64,000 bases of DNA from Brevibacillus sp. SYP-B805 (GCF_011059135.1 NZ_JAALGD010000008.1:1-64000); one strand, 5' to 3'; counted from the stretch's first letter, positions 16,960-26,638 are shown. Notes: generated by a model not told the origin, from the letters alone. A program made the numbers and translations.

Positions 16960-17511
16960 TCAGCGGGGCTTCATCAGCTGTTTCAGCTTGTTGGCCATTT
17001 TCTGGGGGGACAGCTTGTCGAAACTTGGATAGCCTGCTCCTTCGATCGCGACGGTTCTGCCCTGGTGAATCGGGTATACCCCCTGCCAGACACCCACGAT
17101 GGTATACAGCGTGGTTCCCGCCACCCGCCGCAGGAAACAGACGTAATCCCCTTCCGCCAGCGGGCCGGGGTATCGGAGATTCAGCGGATCATCCGCATCG
17201 GGCAGCGGTTCGATGCCTGTCGTCAGCAGGTGGAGCAGGTGAGTGGGTTTGCCTTTCATCGCCTGCTTTACGTGAATGGTCTGCACGAAGTTGAACAAGC
17301 TTCCGCTGGGCACTCGTAAGCCTGTGGGATAACGCTGGTGGGCGCTGTCTGTCCATCCCAACACAATGAGATCAGCGCGTTCGATCAGTTCCCGTTCATT
17401 TTGGGTAGGGGTGGTATCCACGCGGATTGTCCCGTAATCCGTTCGCTCCGCATGAATCGAAGTACCCGCGCCGAACAGCAGCAGGCCCGTCAGAAACAGC
17501 TTGGGCCACAT
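16960..17511 (-). CDS. secreted protein of unknown function
   Basis: A 183-residue protein with a Sec signal peptide (MWPKLFLTGLLLFGAGTSIHA, cleavage probably after IHA). The mature part has alternating strands (ADLIVLGWTDSA, YVCFLRRV, TLYTIVGVWQGVYPI) and a basic tail. The ATG at 17511 has GGGAGGAG upstream; a longer open frame to 17997 lacks a start signal. I do not recognise a domain. Confidence 0.75.
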   Translation of the reverse strand: MWPKLFLTGLLLFGAGTSIHAERTDYGTIRVDTTPTQNERELIERADLIVLGWTDSAHQRYPTGLRVPSGSLFNFVQTIHVKQAMKGKPTHLLHLLTTGIEPLPDADDPLNLRYPGPLAEGDYVCFLRRVAGTTLYTIVGVWQGVYPIHQGRTVAIEGAGYPSFDKLSPQKMANKLKQLMKPR

Positions 17512-17685
17512 GTCGACTCCTCCCGTCTCTCCGAAGTGTGGAACACCGTTTGTTAGTATTCGCCACCCGGTCCAGTTTAGTCGGAGGCAGGAAGCATTTT
17601 GGCTGGTAATATTGGATACATCTGGCTCACGGTATGATAAGATGGAATCATTTCCGGAGGCAAGGAAAGAAAGGAGCGGGGAAAC

Positions 17686-18309
17686 ATGTATGTTCCAAAA
17701 GCGTTTGAGATCACCGATAGGGACGAGGTGATAACGTTTCTGCAAGAGCATCCGTTTGCCACATTGGTCACCATCAATGACGGGAAGCCGTTTGCCACCC
17801 ATCTCCCGCTGGAACTGGAGAAAAACGGCGATCAACTTTTTCTGACCGGCCACTTGGCTGCCGCCAATCCGCAATGGCGCCATTTCTCGCATAATGAATC
17901 GGTGTTGGCCATGTTTCAGGGGCCGCATGCCTACATATCGGCTTCCTGGTATACCTCTTCCGGCCAAGTGCCCACCTGGAACTACATGGCTGTCCATGTG
18001 TACGGAAAAGCGCGAGTCGTGGAGGAATCACGCTTGCGGGCGATGCTGAAGGAGATGCTGGCAAAATACGAAGGAGGCAGAGAGAACGGCGTGTTGTGGG
18101 AACAGGTGCCTGCGGCCGATATGGAGAAACTGTTGAAGGCCATCGTCGGCTTCGAATTGGAAGTGGAACGGATCGAAGCCAAATACAAGTTGAGCCAGAA
18201 TAAAAACAAGGAAGACGTTCAGGCCGTCATCCGTCATTTGGCGGCAAGTCACGAACCGGTTGACCAGCAAGTGGCAGCAGCAATGCGCTGTCTGCATCAG
18301 GGGGTCTGA
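17686..18309 (+). CDS. paiB: PaiB-family FMN-binding regulator
   Basis: A 207-residue PaiB protein with split-barrel flavin-binding fold: FATLVTINDGKPFATHLPLEL, FQGPHAYISASWY and VPTWNYMAVHVYGKA are family signatures. In B. subtilis PaiB, with the polyamine acetyltransferase PaiA, is linked to negative control of sporulation and protease genes. No paiA is next to it here. AAAGGAG precedes the ATG. The polyamine link is interesting given patA/pot in the window but is not direct evidence. Confidence 0.88.
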   Translation: MYVPKAFEITDRDEVITFLQEHPFATLVTINDGKPFATHLPLELEKNGDQLFLTGHLAAANPQWRHFSHNESVLAMFQGPHAYISASWYTSSGQVPTWNYMAVHVYGKARVVEESRLRAMLKEMLAKYEGGRENGVLWEQVPAADMEKLLKAIVGFELEVERIEAKYKLSQNKNKEDVQAVIRHLAASHEPVDQQVAAAMRCLHQGV

Positions 18310-18397
18310 CAAGCAGCAATGGCGGAAAGATGACTTGCATACATGACAATCATCCGTTATATTGGAAATCTGCTGTATTTTGGGAGGAGCGTGAAAA

Positions 18398-19156
18398 ATG
18401 GCGCGGATCGAAGTTTTTCAACAGCGATTCCATAAGGTGCGGTTTGAATGGGGGCCGGAAGGGGTGCGCGCATTGGCTCCGGTTTCCGACATCGTCGTGA
18501 TCATCGATGTGCTTTCCTTCACCACCTGCGCGGATGTAGCCGTAAACCGCGGGGGCATCGTCTTTCCCTATCAATATCGGGACCCGAGTGCGATCGCATT
18601 TGCTGCCGAACGGAATGCCAGATTGGCAGGTAAGCGCGGCGAAGGGATTTCGCTGTCGCCAGCTTCGCTGCTGGATCTGGCGCAGGGCAGCCGGATCGTG
18701 CTGCCGTCTCCCAATGGAGCGACCTGCTCGTTTCTCGCCAAAGACTACGGCGCGACGGTGGTCGCCGCCTGCCTGCGCAACGCTTCGGCGGTTGCAGACT
18801 ACATCAACAACCAGGGTGGCACCGTGGCCGTCATCGCCGCAGGGGAACGATGGCCGGACGGGAGCCTGCGCCCGGCGTTGGAAGATATGATGGCAGCGGG
18901 AGCCATCCTTTCCCGCCTTGATCACCGCCGCTTGTCTCCGGAAGCGCGGGCAGCAGCGGCTGTCTTTCATTCCGCCAAGCATGATCTGACGCGGGTGCTG
19001 GAGGAGTGCAGTTCAGGTCAGGAACTGATCGCCATGGGGTATCCGGAAGATATCGCCATGGCAGTATCCTGGGACGCGAGCGAGACGGTTCCGATCCTGA
19101 ACCCGGAAGGCGCGTTTGTTTCCTGGAAACAGGCGAACCTGATCAAGACGGAATAG
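18398..19156 (+). CDS. comB: 2-phosphosulfolactate phosphatase (ComB)
   Basis: A 252-residue ComB-family protein: VVIIDVLSFTTCADVAVNRG, LPSPNGATCSFLA and AAGERWPDGSLRPALEDMMAAGAI are the family blocks. ComB hydrolyses 2-phosphosulfolactate to sulfolactate and Mg is required. In methanogens this serves coenzyme M; in spore formers 3-sulfolactate can accumulate in the spore core, so a sporulation role is plausible. No other sulfolactate gene is adjacent. GGGAGGAGCG precedes the ATG. Confidence 0.88.
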   Translation: MARIEVFQQRFHKVRFEWGPEGVRALAPVSDIVVIIDVLSFTTCADVAVNRGGIVFPYQYRDPSAIAFAAERNARLAGKRGEGISLSPASLLDLAQGSRIVLPSPNGATCSFLAKDYGATVVAACLRNASAVADYINNQGGTVAVIAAGERWPDGSLRPALEDMMAAGAILSRLDHRRLSPEARAAAAVFHSAKHDLTRVLEECSSGQELIAMGYPEDIAMAVSWDASETVPILNPEGAFVSWKQANLIKTE

Positions 19157-19287
19157 GGCCAAGCAGGAGGGTTCTTAAAACCTTTCATCAACAAGGGGCA
19201 AAAATCATGTCATGATTCGAAGCCTTTTGCAGGCGGAAAAACAGCAGCAGCCCGAACGGTTCGGATGATCATATAATGGATCAGAAA

Positions 19288-19326
19288 CAGCCGGCGCTCT
19301 GAATGGAGTGTCGGCTGCTTCGATTT
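19288..19326 (+). terminator. terminator-like hairpin downstream of comB
   Basis: CAGCCG/CGGCTG arms, extended by GCGCTC/GAGTGT pairs, followed by CTTCGATTTTC. It lies 130 bp after comB and before the acx control region. Confidence 0.5.
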
Positions 19327-19392
19327 TCACCAGGCGTACGAGCCTGCAGGCATGTTCGAGGAACCGACCGCAACAGGTGTGGAAAAACGGAG

Positions 19393-19449
19393 AACTGTTC
19401 ACCGGTGTAGCGAACAGTTGTAGCGTACAGCTGTAGCGAATCGCTACAG
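19393..19449. promoter_or_regulatory. upstream activator sites of the acx operon
   Basis: Three TGTAGCG units start at 19406, 19419 and 19432, spaced 13 bp. The last forms a perfect 9-1-9 inverted repeat, CTGTAGCGA/TCGCTACAG (19431-19449). AACTGTTC (19393-19400) is also perfectly inverted at 19412-19419. The cluster is about 100-150 bp upstream of the -24/-12 promoter, the classical enhancer position for an AcoR/AcxR-type activator. Confidence 0.75.
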
Positions 19450-19543
19450 AAAACGACATCGAGGGCAGAGGAAGCGGTATGCTCCCGCGTGGGAAACCCG
19501 TTCTGCAGCAAGCGGAAAAGCCATTCAGGGATACGATCCATGG

Positions 19544-19560
19544 TTGGCATCGTTTGTGCT
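19544..19560 (+). promoter_or_regulatory. sigma-54 promoter of acxABC
   Basis: TTGGCATCGTTTGTGCT has GG at 19546-19547 and GC at 19558-19559, exactly 10 nt apart. The -24 box is TTGGCA; the -12 box GTGCT deviates by one base from TTGCT. Transcription would start near 19571. Confidence 0.78.
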
Positions 19561-19640
19561 TTATGTTGGGAGGCAGCAAGAGCAGCCCTCTTGTGCGAAC
19601 ATATCAACCAATTCTTGATGGAAGGGAGATGATTTACCAC

Positions 19641-21782
19641 ATGGGAAGTGTGAATGCGCAAATTCTCGCGATCGACGCCGGGGGCACCATGACAGACACC
19701 TTCATCATCAACGACAAGGGGGAATTTGTGGTCGGCAAAGCGCAGTCTACCCCTGAGGACGAATCGATCGGCCTCTTGAACTCGGCGCGCGATGCCCTCT
19801 TGTACTGGAACACCACGGTGGAAGATGCGTTCCCCCAGTTGGTCGCGGGCGTGTATTCCGGAACGGCGATGCTCAACCGCCTGGTTTCCCGGAAGGGTCG
19901 GCGCGTCGGGCTGATCGTCAACAAGGGAATGGAAGACTTTCACCGCATGGGGAGAGCCATCCAGGCTTATCTCGGGTACTCGTATTCGGACCGGCTGCAT
20001 CTGAACACACACCGCTACGATCCCCCGCTGGTTCCGAGGGAGCTGACACGGGGGGTGACCGAACGGGTCGATCTGTTTGGCAATGTGGTGATTCCGCTTT
20101 ATGAACATGAAGTGGAACAAGCGGTGGTCGATCTGCTGGAACAGCAGGTCGAAGCGATCGTCATCAGCTTCCTCCACTCCTACAAGTATCCAGCACATGA
20201 GCGCAGGGTTCGGGACATGGCGAAGGACATCATGAAAAAACGGGGCAAAGAGGTGCCGATTTTCGCTTCGGTCGACTACTATCCGCTGCGCAAAGAGTCG
20301 CACCGCACCAATACCACCATCATCGAGGCATATGCGGCCGATCCTTCCCGCGAAACGCTGTTGAAGATCGACAAACGCGTCAAGGAAAAAGGGGCCAAAT
20401 TTGACCTGCGGGTGATGGCCAGCCATGGCGGAACGATCAGCTTCCAGGCGAATGAATTGGCCCGCACGCTGGTATCCGGACCGATCGGCGGCGTTGTGGG
20501 GGCCAAATATTTGGGCGAGTACCTGGGCATTCGCAATATCGCATGTTCGGACATCGGCGGTACCAGTTTTGACATGGCGCTGATCACGCAGGGGGATTTG
20601 AGCATCAATACCAGTCCGGACATGGCACGCCTGGTGCTGTCGCTGCCATTGGTTGCGATGGATACGGTGGGAGCTGGAGCCGGCAGCTACATCCGGATTG
20701 ACCCGAACTTCAAGTCGATTACGCTGGGGCCTGACAGCGCCGGCTACCGGGTAGGCGTGTGCAATCCGGCGGGCGGCGTTGAAACCGTTACTGTATCGGA
20801 CTGCCACGTCGTGCTCGGATTGATCAATCCCGACAATTTCCTGGGAGGCGAGGTGAAACTGTATCCGGAGAGAGCTTATCAGGCAGTCAAGGAACAAATC
20901 GCCGATCCGCTCGGCCTGAGCGTGGAAGACGCCGCCTACGGGGTGATCGATCTCCTGGAGTCGCAGCTGCGCAATTACCTGGAATCGATGATTCTCGGCA
21001 AGGGCTACTCTCCGTCCCAATACGTGTGCTTCTCCTACGGCGGGGGCGGACCGCTGCATACCGCCGGTTACACCAAAGGGCTCGGCTTTGAGGACATCCT
21101 GGTGCCGGCGTGGGCCGCAGGCTTTTCCGCCTTCGGATGCGGGGCCGCCGATTTCGAGTACCGTTACGACAAGACGCTGGACATCAATGTAAACGCTACC
21201 GCGGGCGAACAGGAGAAAAAGGACGCGATCGGCGAACTGCAGCAGGCATGGTCGGAACTGATGGACAAAGTGGCCGACGAATTCGAGAAAAACAGTTTCC
21301 CGCGCGACCAGGTCGAATTCCGCTTCTATTTCCGCATGCAGTATCAGGGGCAGCTGAACGATCTGGAAATCGAATCGCCGATCAAGGCGTTGCGCACGGT
21401 TGAAGACTGGGAGGTGCTGGTTCACGCATTCGAAGAAACGTATGGCCGCGTCTACGCGAAAGCCGCCCGTTCCCCTGAGCTGGGCTATTCGGTGACCGGG
21501 GCGATTGTGCGCGGAATCGTCGAAGTGCCAAAGCCGAAAATTCCGGAAGAGCCGCTGAGCGGCGAGCAGCCGCCGACGGAAGCGTACCTGGGCACCCGCC
21601 CCGTGTATTGGAAGGGGAAGTGGACAACGGCCGACATTTGGGAAATGGAAAAACTGAAAGCGGGGAATCGGATCAAGGGGTTTGCCATTCTCGAATCGAC
21701 CGCTACCACGTTTGTCATTCCGCCAGGTTATGAGACGCGGCTGGATCGACACCGCATTTTCCACCTGAAGGAACCCAAGTAA
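19641..21782 (+). CDS. acxA: acetone carboxylase beta subunit
   Basis: A 713-residue hydantoinase A-family subunit. The N-terminal ATP-binding fold starts with ILAIDAGGTMTDTFIIND; KAQSTP and SGTAMLNRLVSRKGRRVGLI follow, and the phosphate loop DIGGTSFDMA is near the middle. With AcxB and AcxC it makes the heterohexamer that carboxylates acetone to acetoacetate using ATP (to AMP and 2 Pi) and Mn. The ATG at 19641 is favoured because GGAAGGGAG is 12 nt upstream; an ATG at 19629 sits too close to it. Length matches the Xanthobacter enzyme (about 717). Confidence 0.93.
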   Translation: MGSVNAQILAIDAGGTMTDTFIINDKGEFVVGKAQSTPEDESIGLLNSARDALLYWNTTVEDAFPQLVAGVYSGTAMLNRLVSRKGRRVGLIVNKGMEDFHRMGRAIQAYLGYSYSDRLHLNTHRYDPPLVPRELTRGVTERVDLFGNVVIPLYEHEVEQAVVDLLEQQVEAIVISFLHSYKYPAHERRVRDMAKDIMKKRGKEVPIFASVDYYPLRKESHRTNTTIIEAYAADPSRETLLKIDKRVKEKGAKFDLRVMASHGGTISFQANELARTLVSGPIGGVVGAKYLGEYLGIRNIACSDIGGTSFDMALITQGDLSINTSPDMARLVLSLPLVAMDTVGAGAGSYIRIDPNFKSITLGPDSAGYRVGVCNPAGGVETVTVSDCHVVLGLINPDNFLGGEVKLYPERAYQAVKEQIADPLGLSVEDAAYGVIDLLESQLRNYLESMILGKGYSPSQYVCFSYGGGGPLHTAGYTKGLGFEDILVPAWAAGFSAFGCGAADFEYRYDKTLDINVNATAGEQEKKDAIGELQQAWSELMDKVADEFEKNSFPRDQVEFRFYFRMQYQGQLNDLEIESPIKALRTVEDWEVLVHAFEETYGRVYAKAARSPELGYSVTGAIVRGIVEVPKPKIPEEPLSGEQPPTEAYLGTRPVYWKGKWTTADIWEMEKLKAGNRIKGFAILESTATTFVIPPGYETRLDRHRIFHLKEPK

Positions 21783-21833
21783 GCGCACAATGTGTCAAAT
21801 GTTGCAGGAGAAAAATGGGAGGAGGGATTGGAA

Positions 21834-24113
21834 GTGGCAAATGTGCAAAGTGAATGGGCCGTTCAAAGCAAAGCCCGCCGTCCGATCGGATTTCAGGGAA
21901 AAACGCTCAAACAAATGAGGGAAGAAATCGACCGGCTGAGCCGTGAAACCGGTCATTACGCCGGGTTGTACGAACTGCCCTTCAAGGAATCGGACCCGAT
22001 CCGGTACGAAAAAATATTTGCGAAACTGCGTGGCGGCGTGGTTCATGCCCGCGAGACGGCGAAGCGGGTGGCCGCTTCCCCCATCGTCGAGCAGGAAGGG
22101 GAACTGTGTTTTACCCTGTACACGCCGGAAGCGGATTCCATTGTGACCTCCACGGGCATCATCATCCACGTGGGAACGATGGGGGCCGCGATCAAGTACA
22201 TGATCAGAAACGATTACGAAGAGAATCCGGGAATTGAACCGGGCGATATCTTCTGCAACAACGACTGCCAGATCGGCAACGTCCACCCGTGCGACGTGCA
22301 CACGATTGTGCCGATATTCTGGGGGGATGAACTGGTCGGCTGGGTAGGCGGCGTCACCCACGTGATCGATGTCGGAGCCACCGCTCCCGGCAGCATGACG
22401 GTCGGTCCCGTGACGCGCTACGATGACGGCTATCAGGTGGCCTGCCGCAAAATCGGCAAAAACGACACGCTGCTGCGGGATTGGCTGATTGAAAGCCAGC
22501 GTTCCGTCCGCACCACCAAGTACTGGCTGCTGGATGAACGGACCCGCGTCGCCGGCTGCCACATGATCCGCGACCTGGTGCTGCAGATCATCGAAGAGGA
22601 AGGCATTGACACGTATAAACAGTTTATCCGGGAAGTGATCGAAGATGGCCGCCGGGGGTTCATCAACCAGGTGAAATCGATGACCATTCCCGGCACATAC
22701 CGGGGCGTTTCGTTCGTTGACGTTCCCTATAAAAATCTCGACGTGCCGCCCTATGCCCGGGTCAACACCATCATGCACGCCCCGTCCGAGATGACGATTC
22801 ACAAGGATGGCAAATTGGAGATCGACTTTGAAGGGGTCAACCGCTGGGGCTGGCACAGCTATAACGCGACGCCGGTCTCGATTACCAGCGGGATCTGGGT
22901 GATGCTTTCCCAAACCTTGATCCCGAACGACCGGGTGAACGACGGCGCCTATTACGCGAGCCGGTTTGGACTGCCCTACGGTTCCTGGCTGAATCCTGAC
23001 GATATCCGCACCGCTCACAGCTACGCCTGGCATTTCCTCGTATCCGCATGGAGCCCGCTGTGGCGGTCGCTCAGCCGAACCTATTTTGCCCGCGGCTATC
23101 TGGAAGAGGTGAACGCGGGGAATGCGAACACCAGCAACTGGCTGCAGGGCGGCGGGTACAACCAGTTTCATGAAAACCACGCGGTCAACAGTTTCGAATC
23201 GGCTGCCGAAGGTGTCGGGGCAAGCGCTGTCAAGGACGGCATCGATCATGCTGCGGCCGTATGGAATCCCGAAGGCGACATGGGGGATATGGAGATCTGG
23301 GAGCTGGCCGAACCGCTCTTGTACCTCGGACGGACGATCAAGCCGAATACTGGCGGATACGGAAAATACCGGGGAGGCAACGGGTATGAAACGTTGCGGA
23401 TGGTTTGGGGTGCCAAAGACTGGACCATGTTCTTCATGGGCAATGGCTACATGACCAGCGACTGCGGCCTGATGGGAGGATATCCCGCCGCATCCGGGTA
23501 TCGGTTCGAAGCCCATGGGACCAACATCAAGGAACTGATCGACAAGAAACTGCCGCTGCCGTTGGGGGGCGATCCGGACCCCGGCAACCCGCAGTATGAA
23601 AAGCTGATCAAAGCGAGAGAGATTAAGCGCGACAAACAGGCGATCACAACGGAAGAGATTTTTGAAAATTACGACTTGTATCTGAATTACCTGCGCGGAG
23701 GCCCCGGCTTTGGCGACCCGCTCGAGCGGAATCCGAAAGCGATCGAAACGGATCTCAACGAAGGCCACCTGCTGCCCGCTTATGCGGAAAAAGTATATGG
23801 CGCCGTCATCGCTCAGGACCAAAAAGGCCGCTGGGTGGTGGATGAGGCGAAGACGGAACAGCGCCGGGCCGAAATCAGACAAGAGCGGATCAAGCGGGGC
23901 AAACCCACGCGCGAATGGATGAAGCAGGAGAGGGAGAAGATTTTGAACAAACAGGCGGCCATTCAGGTTCGTCACATGTACGCCAGCAGTTTCGCCTTGA
24001 GCGAGAAATTTACCAACCATTTCAAACAATTCTGGGACCTGCCGGAAGAGTGGATCATCAAGGAAAGCGAATTGGGCATCCCGGTATTCGGGGCCCGCAA
24101 TCAACTCCAATAA
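21834..24113 (+). CDS. acxB: acetone carboxylase alpha subunit
   Basis: A 759-residue hydantoinase B-family subunit, which carries the Mn site in characterised enzymes. Conserved blocks include GDIFCNNDCQIGNVHPCDVHTIVPIF, HVIDVGATAPGSMTVGP and GGNGYETLRMVWGAKDW. The GTG at 21834 has GGGAGGAGGG directly upstream; an earlier in-frame GTG at 21792 lacks a ribosome-binding site. It follows acxA by 51 bp. Confidence 0.93.
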   Translation: MANVQSEWAVQSKARRPIGFQGKTLKQMREEIDRLSRETGHYAGLYELPFKESDPIRYEKIFAKLRGGVVHARETAKRVAASPIVEQEGELCFTLYTPEADSIVTSTGIIIHVGTMGAAIKYMIRNDYEENPGIEPGDIFCNNDCQIGNVHPCDVHTIVPIFWGDELVGWVGGVTHVIDVGATAPGSMTVGPVTRYDDGYQVACRKIGKNDTLLRDWLIESQRSVRTTKYWLLDERTRVAGCHMIRDLVLQIIEEEGIDTYKQFIREVIEDGRRGFINQVKSMTIPGTYRGVSFVDVPYKNLDVPPYARVNTIMHAPSEMTIHKDGKLEIDFEGVNRWGWHSYNATPVSITSGIWVMLSQTLIPNDRVNDGAYYASRFGLPYGSWLNPDDIRTAHSYAWHFLVSAWSPLWRSLSRTYFARGYLEEVNAGNANTSNWLQGGGYNQFHENHAVNSFESAAEGVGASAVKDGIDHAAAVWNPEGDMGDMEIWELAEPLLYLGRTIKPNTGGYGKYRGGNGYETLRMVWGAKDWTMFFMGNGYMTSDCGLMGGYPAASGYRFEAHGTNIKELIDKKLPLPLGGDPDPGNPQYEKLIKAREIKRDKQAITTEEIFENYDLYLNYLRGGPGFGDPLERNPKAIETDLNEGHLLPAYAEKVYGAVIAQDQKGRWVVDEAKTEQRRAEIRQERIKRGKPTREWMKQEREKILNKQAAIQVRHMYASSFALSEKFTNHFKQFWDLPEEWIIKESELGIPVFGARNQLQ

Positions 24114-24140
24114 CGGCTTGACAGGCAAGGAGGTCGAACC

Positions 24141-24647
24141 ATGCCCAAGTACGACAAAAAAACGATTGAGGAACTGATCGACGGCACCATCGATTTTTTC
24201 AAACTGAAGGAGATGCTCTCCAGTTTTAAAGATCCCGAGCGGTTTGACACCTATCTCGGCATCCTGCAGGAACGGGTGGCGTGGAAGGAGCGGATTCTCC
24301 TCCCGGCCGGCCTGCACCTGTACATCGTGCTGAAAGAAAATGGCGACCGCATCGTGAAGTGCGATTGCGGACACGAATTCTGCGACTATCGGGACAACTG
24401 GAAGCTGCATGCCCTGATTTACGTCCGTGATACGGAAGAGAAACTGGAGGAACTGTATCCCAAACTGCTGGCTCCGGACCCGCAGTGGCAGGTGATTCGG
24501 GAATACTACTGCCCGTCATGCGGTGTGCAGCTGGAGGTGGAAAACGTAACGCCCTGGTACCCGGTGATCAAGGAATTCGAGCCCGATATCGACGCGTTTT
24601 ATCTAGAATGGCTCGGCCGTCCCGTGCCGCAGCCGAAGGTGGGATAG
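24141..24647 (+). CDS. acxC: acetone carboxylase gamma subunit
   Basis: A 168-residue small subunit with two cysteine pairs, CDCGHEFC and YYCPSCG, that bind zinc in the crystal structure of the Xanthobacter enzyme. It is the third subunit needed for assembly. AAGGAGG precedes the ATG; a strong terminator follows. No thiolase or CoA transferase for the acetoacetate product is encoded nearby. Confidence 0.92.
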   Translation: MPKYDKKTIEELIDGTIDFFKLKEMLSSFKDPERFDTYLGILQERVAWKERILLPAGLHLYIVLKENGDRIVKCDCGHEFCDYRDNWKLHALIYVRDTEEKLEELYPKLLAPDPQWQVIREYYCPSCGVQLEVENVTPWYPVIKEFEPDIDAFYLEWLGRPVPQPKVG

Positions 24648-24658
24648 CGCCAAACAGG

Positions 24659-24698
24659 CAAAAAGCGATGATCTTGTCGAAGGTCATCGCTTTTTGCG
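24659..24698. terminator. bidirectional terminator between acxC and acxR
   Basis: GCAAAAAGCGATGA (24659-24672) pairs perfectly with TCATCGCTTTTTGC (24685-24698); the arms give T-runs in both directions. It serves the convergent acxABC and activator transcripts. Confidence 0.88.
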
Positions 24699-24706
24699 TG
24701 AAACGA

Positions 24707-26638
24707 TTACAACATGTTGTATTTTTTTAACTTTCTGTACAGAGTCGTGCGGGCGATGTTGCAGCGCCTCGCGATTTCCGACAGGTTTCCGTTCGTCTCC
24801 CGGTATAGTTGGTTAAGCAGCTTTTTCTCTTCCTGTTCCAGCGGAGAGGTGGACGGGTTTCCCACGCTCGTCATCAACAAATAGCCGGGCAAATCCGACA
24901 TGTGGATGCGTTCCCTGTCGGTAAACAGAACCGCATGCTCGATCGCGTTCTCCAGCTCCCGGATATTTCCCGGCCACGGGTATGCGCGAAGGAACGACAG
25001 CACGTCATCCTCTGCGGCGATCACCCGCTTGCCATGCTTTTTGGCGAATTTTTGAATCAAGTGGTCGCAGAGCAGCAGCACATCGTCGCCGCGTTCCCGC
25101 AGGGGAGGAAGCGCCAGCTGCACCACATTCAGCCGGTAGTACAGATCGGAGCGGAATTTTCCTTCCTTGACGAGCTGTTCCAGGTTTTGGTTGGTGGCGG
25201 CGATAATGCGCACATTGACAGGAATCGCTTTGGACGATCCGAGGCGGACGATCTCTTTCTCCTGCAAAACGCGCAGCAGAAACACCTGCAAATCAAGCGG
25301 CATTTCCCCGATTTCATCGAGAAAGAGGGTCCCGGTATCCGCTTCTTCAAATTTTCCCGTTTTGCCTTTCGGACTGCCGCCGGTAAAGGTGCCGGTCTCG
25401 TATCCAAATAATTCGCTGGCGATCAGCTCTTTCGGAACGGCTCCGCAGTTAATCGCGAGAAATGGCGCCCGATGACGCGGACTGGCAAGGTGGATCGCGC
25501 GGGCGAACCGTTCTTTGCCGGTGCCGCTTTCTCCCGTGATTAAAACCGGAACATCGGTGGGGGCGACGATTTGACTCTTCAACACGACGCTGTGCAGCGC
25601 CTTGGATTGGCCGATGATGTCCGCCCAATGATTTGCAGGAAGCGGAGTGGAGGGACGAAATTGCGGCGATTTGTGGAAATGCAGGAGGAAGCCGACCCTC
25701 TTGCTCCCCTTGAAAACGCTCTCAATTGAAACGGTCAACTGCCGTTCCGGCAGAAAAACTTCCGCTTGCGGGTCGTTGAGGCTGAACAGGGTAGACTTCA
25801 GGGGAGACAGCTCGGAGCGTGCCCAAAACGCCCGCTTGTCTTCCAATTGCAACAGAGACAAGGCGTTAGGTGTCGCGGCAACCGCTTGTAAAGCTTCGTC
25901 CAGCATGAGAATGGGGGCATGGTTGCGTTTGTCCGTAGCCTGCAGGAAACAGGCCTGCAAATAATGGCGCGTTTCCATGGCAGCTTCACGAAACCGCTGT
26001 TCGATCGTTTTGGCCGTCATCACCGCCGTTCCCAGGGAATGGGGTTGGGCAAGATCGCAGGGACCGGTTAAGTCAATCACCCCTAACAATTGGCCGGTGA
26101 GCGGATCTTCAATCGGGGCGGCCGAACAGATCCAGGGATGGGCGCCTTCGCAAAAATGCTCATAGGAAAAAATCTGGATCGGCTGTTTGGCTGCGATACA
26201 CGTCCCGATCGCATTGGTGCCGGCCGTCTCTTCGCTCCAGTCAGAGCCGGGCACAAAATTCATCAGCTCCGCTTTCTGCAAAATCTTCTGTTCGCCTTGC
26301 ACGTGAATGATTCTGCCTTTGTTGTCGCACAGGGTGATGATGTAGTGGGTATCTTCGATTTGACGGGCCAAATCTTGCAGGATGGGCAGGGAAACCTGGG
26401 AGAGTTGGGATTGATTGACCCATTCAACCAATTGTTCGTCTGTGAGTACGATGGGGGATTGCTTTTGGAGAGGGTTGACGCCTTTCGTTTGACAGCGCTT
26501 CCATGACTGGTATACCTGCATCCTCATGCTTTGCGGTTCGCGCTTTTCGAAAACAAAGAGGTTCCAATTCTCCTCCAGCTTCTCCATTTCTTCACGAATG
26601 TTGCTGATTGAGTGAATAGCTATATAAGGATTGGCCAT
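24707..26638 (-). CDS. acxR: AcoR/AcxR-type sigma-54 activator of acetone carboxylase
   Basis: A 643-residue enhancer-binding protein. An N-terminal sensor with GAF features (about 75-205; PGSDWSEETAGTNAIGTC) is typical of AcoR-like regulators. The AAA+ domain has Walker A GESGTGKE (369-376), Walker B TLFLDEIGEMPL and an arginine segment FRSDLYYRLN; a Fis-type HTH ends the protein (IARRCNIARTTLYRKLKKY). The sigma-54 contact loop reads GTFTGG (416-421) instead of the canonical GAFTGA. It lies convergent to acxABC, whose promoter is sigma-54 type. The symbol is by role and context. Confidence 0.85.
   Translation of the reverse strand: MANPYIAIHSISNIREEMEKLEENWNLFVFEKREPQSMRMQVYQSWKRCQTKGVNPLQKQSPIVLTDEQLVEWVNQSQLSQVSLPILQDLARQIEDTHYIITLCDNKGRIIHVQGEQKILQKAELMNFVPGSDWSEETAGTNAIGTCIAAKQPIQIFSYEHFCEGAHPWICSAAPIEDPLTGQLLGVIDLTGPCDLAQPHSLGTAVMTAKTIEQRFREAAMETRHYLQACFLQATDKRNHAPILMLDEALQAVAATPNALSLLQLEDKRAFWARSELSPLKSTLFSLNDPQAEVFLPERQLTVSIESVFKGSKRVGFLLHFHKSPQFRPSTPLPANHWADIIGQSKALHSVVLKSQIVAPTDVPVLITGESGTGKERFARAIHLASPRHRAPFLAINCGAVPKELIASELFGYETGTFTGGSPKGKTGKFEEADTGTLFLDEIGEMPLDLQVFLLRVLQEKEIVRLGSSKAIPVNVRIIAATNQNLEQLVKEGKFRSDLYYRLNVVQLALPPLRERGDDVLLLCDHLIQKFAKKHGKRVIAAEDDVLSFLRAYPWPGNIRELENAIEHAVLFTDRERIHMSDLPGYLLMTSVGNPSTSPLEQEEKKLLNQLYRETNGNLSEIARRCNIARTTLYRKLKKYNML

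Noticed and set aside
17512-17997. N-terminal extension of the secreted-protein gene
   Set aside because: The extension has no start signal, and it would bury the signal peptide that begins at 17511.
19281-24410. Very long open frames antisense to acxA and acxB (over 800 codons each)
   Set aside because: They mirror the codon pattern of the GC-rich sense genes, have no ribosome-binding sites or family features, and the sense proteins are unmistakable.
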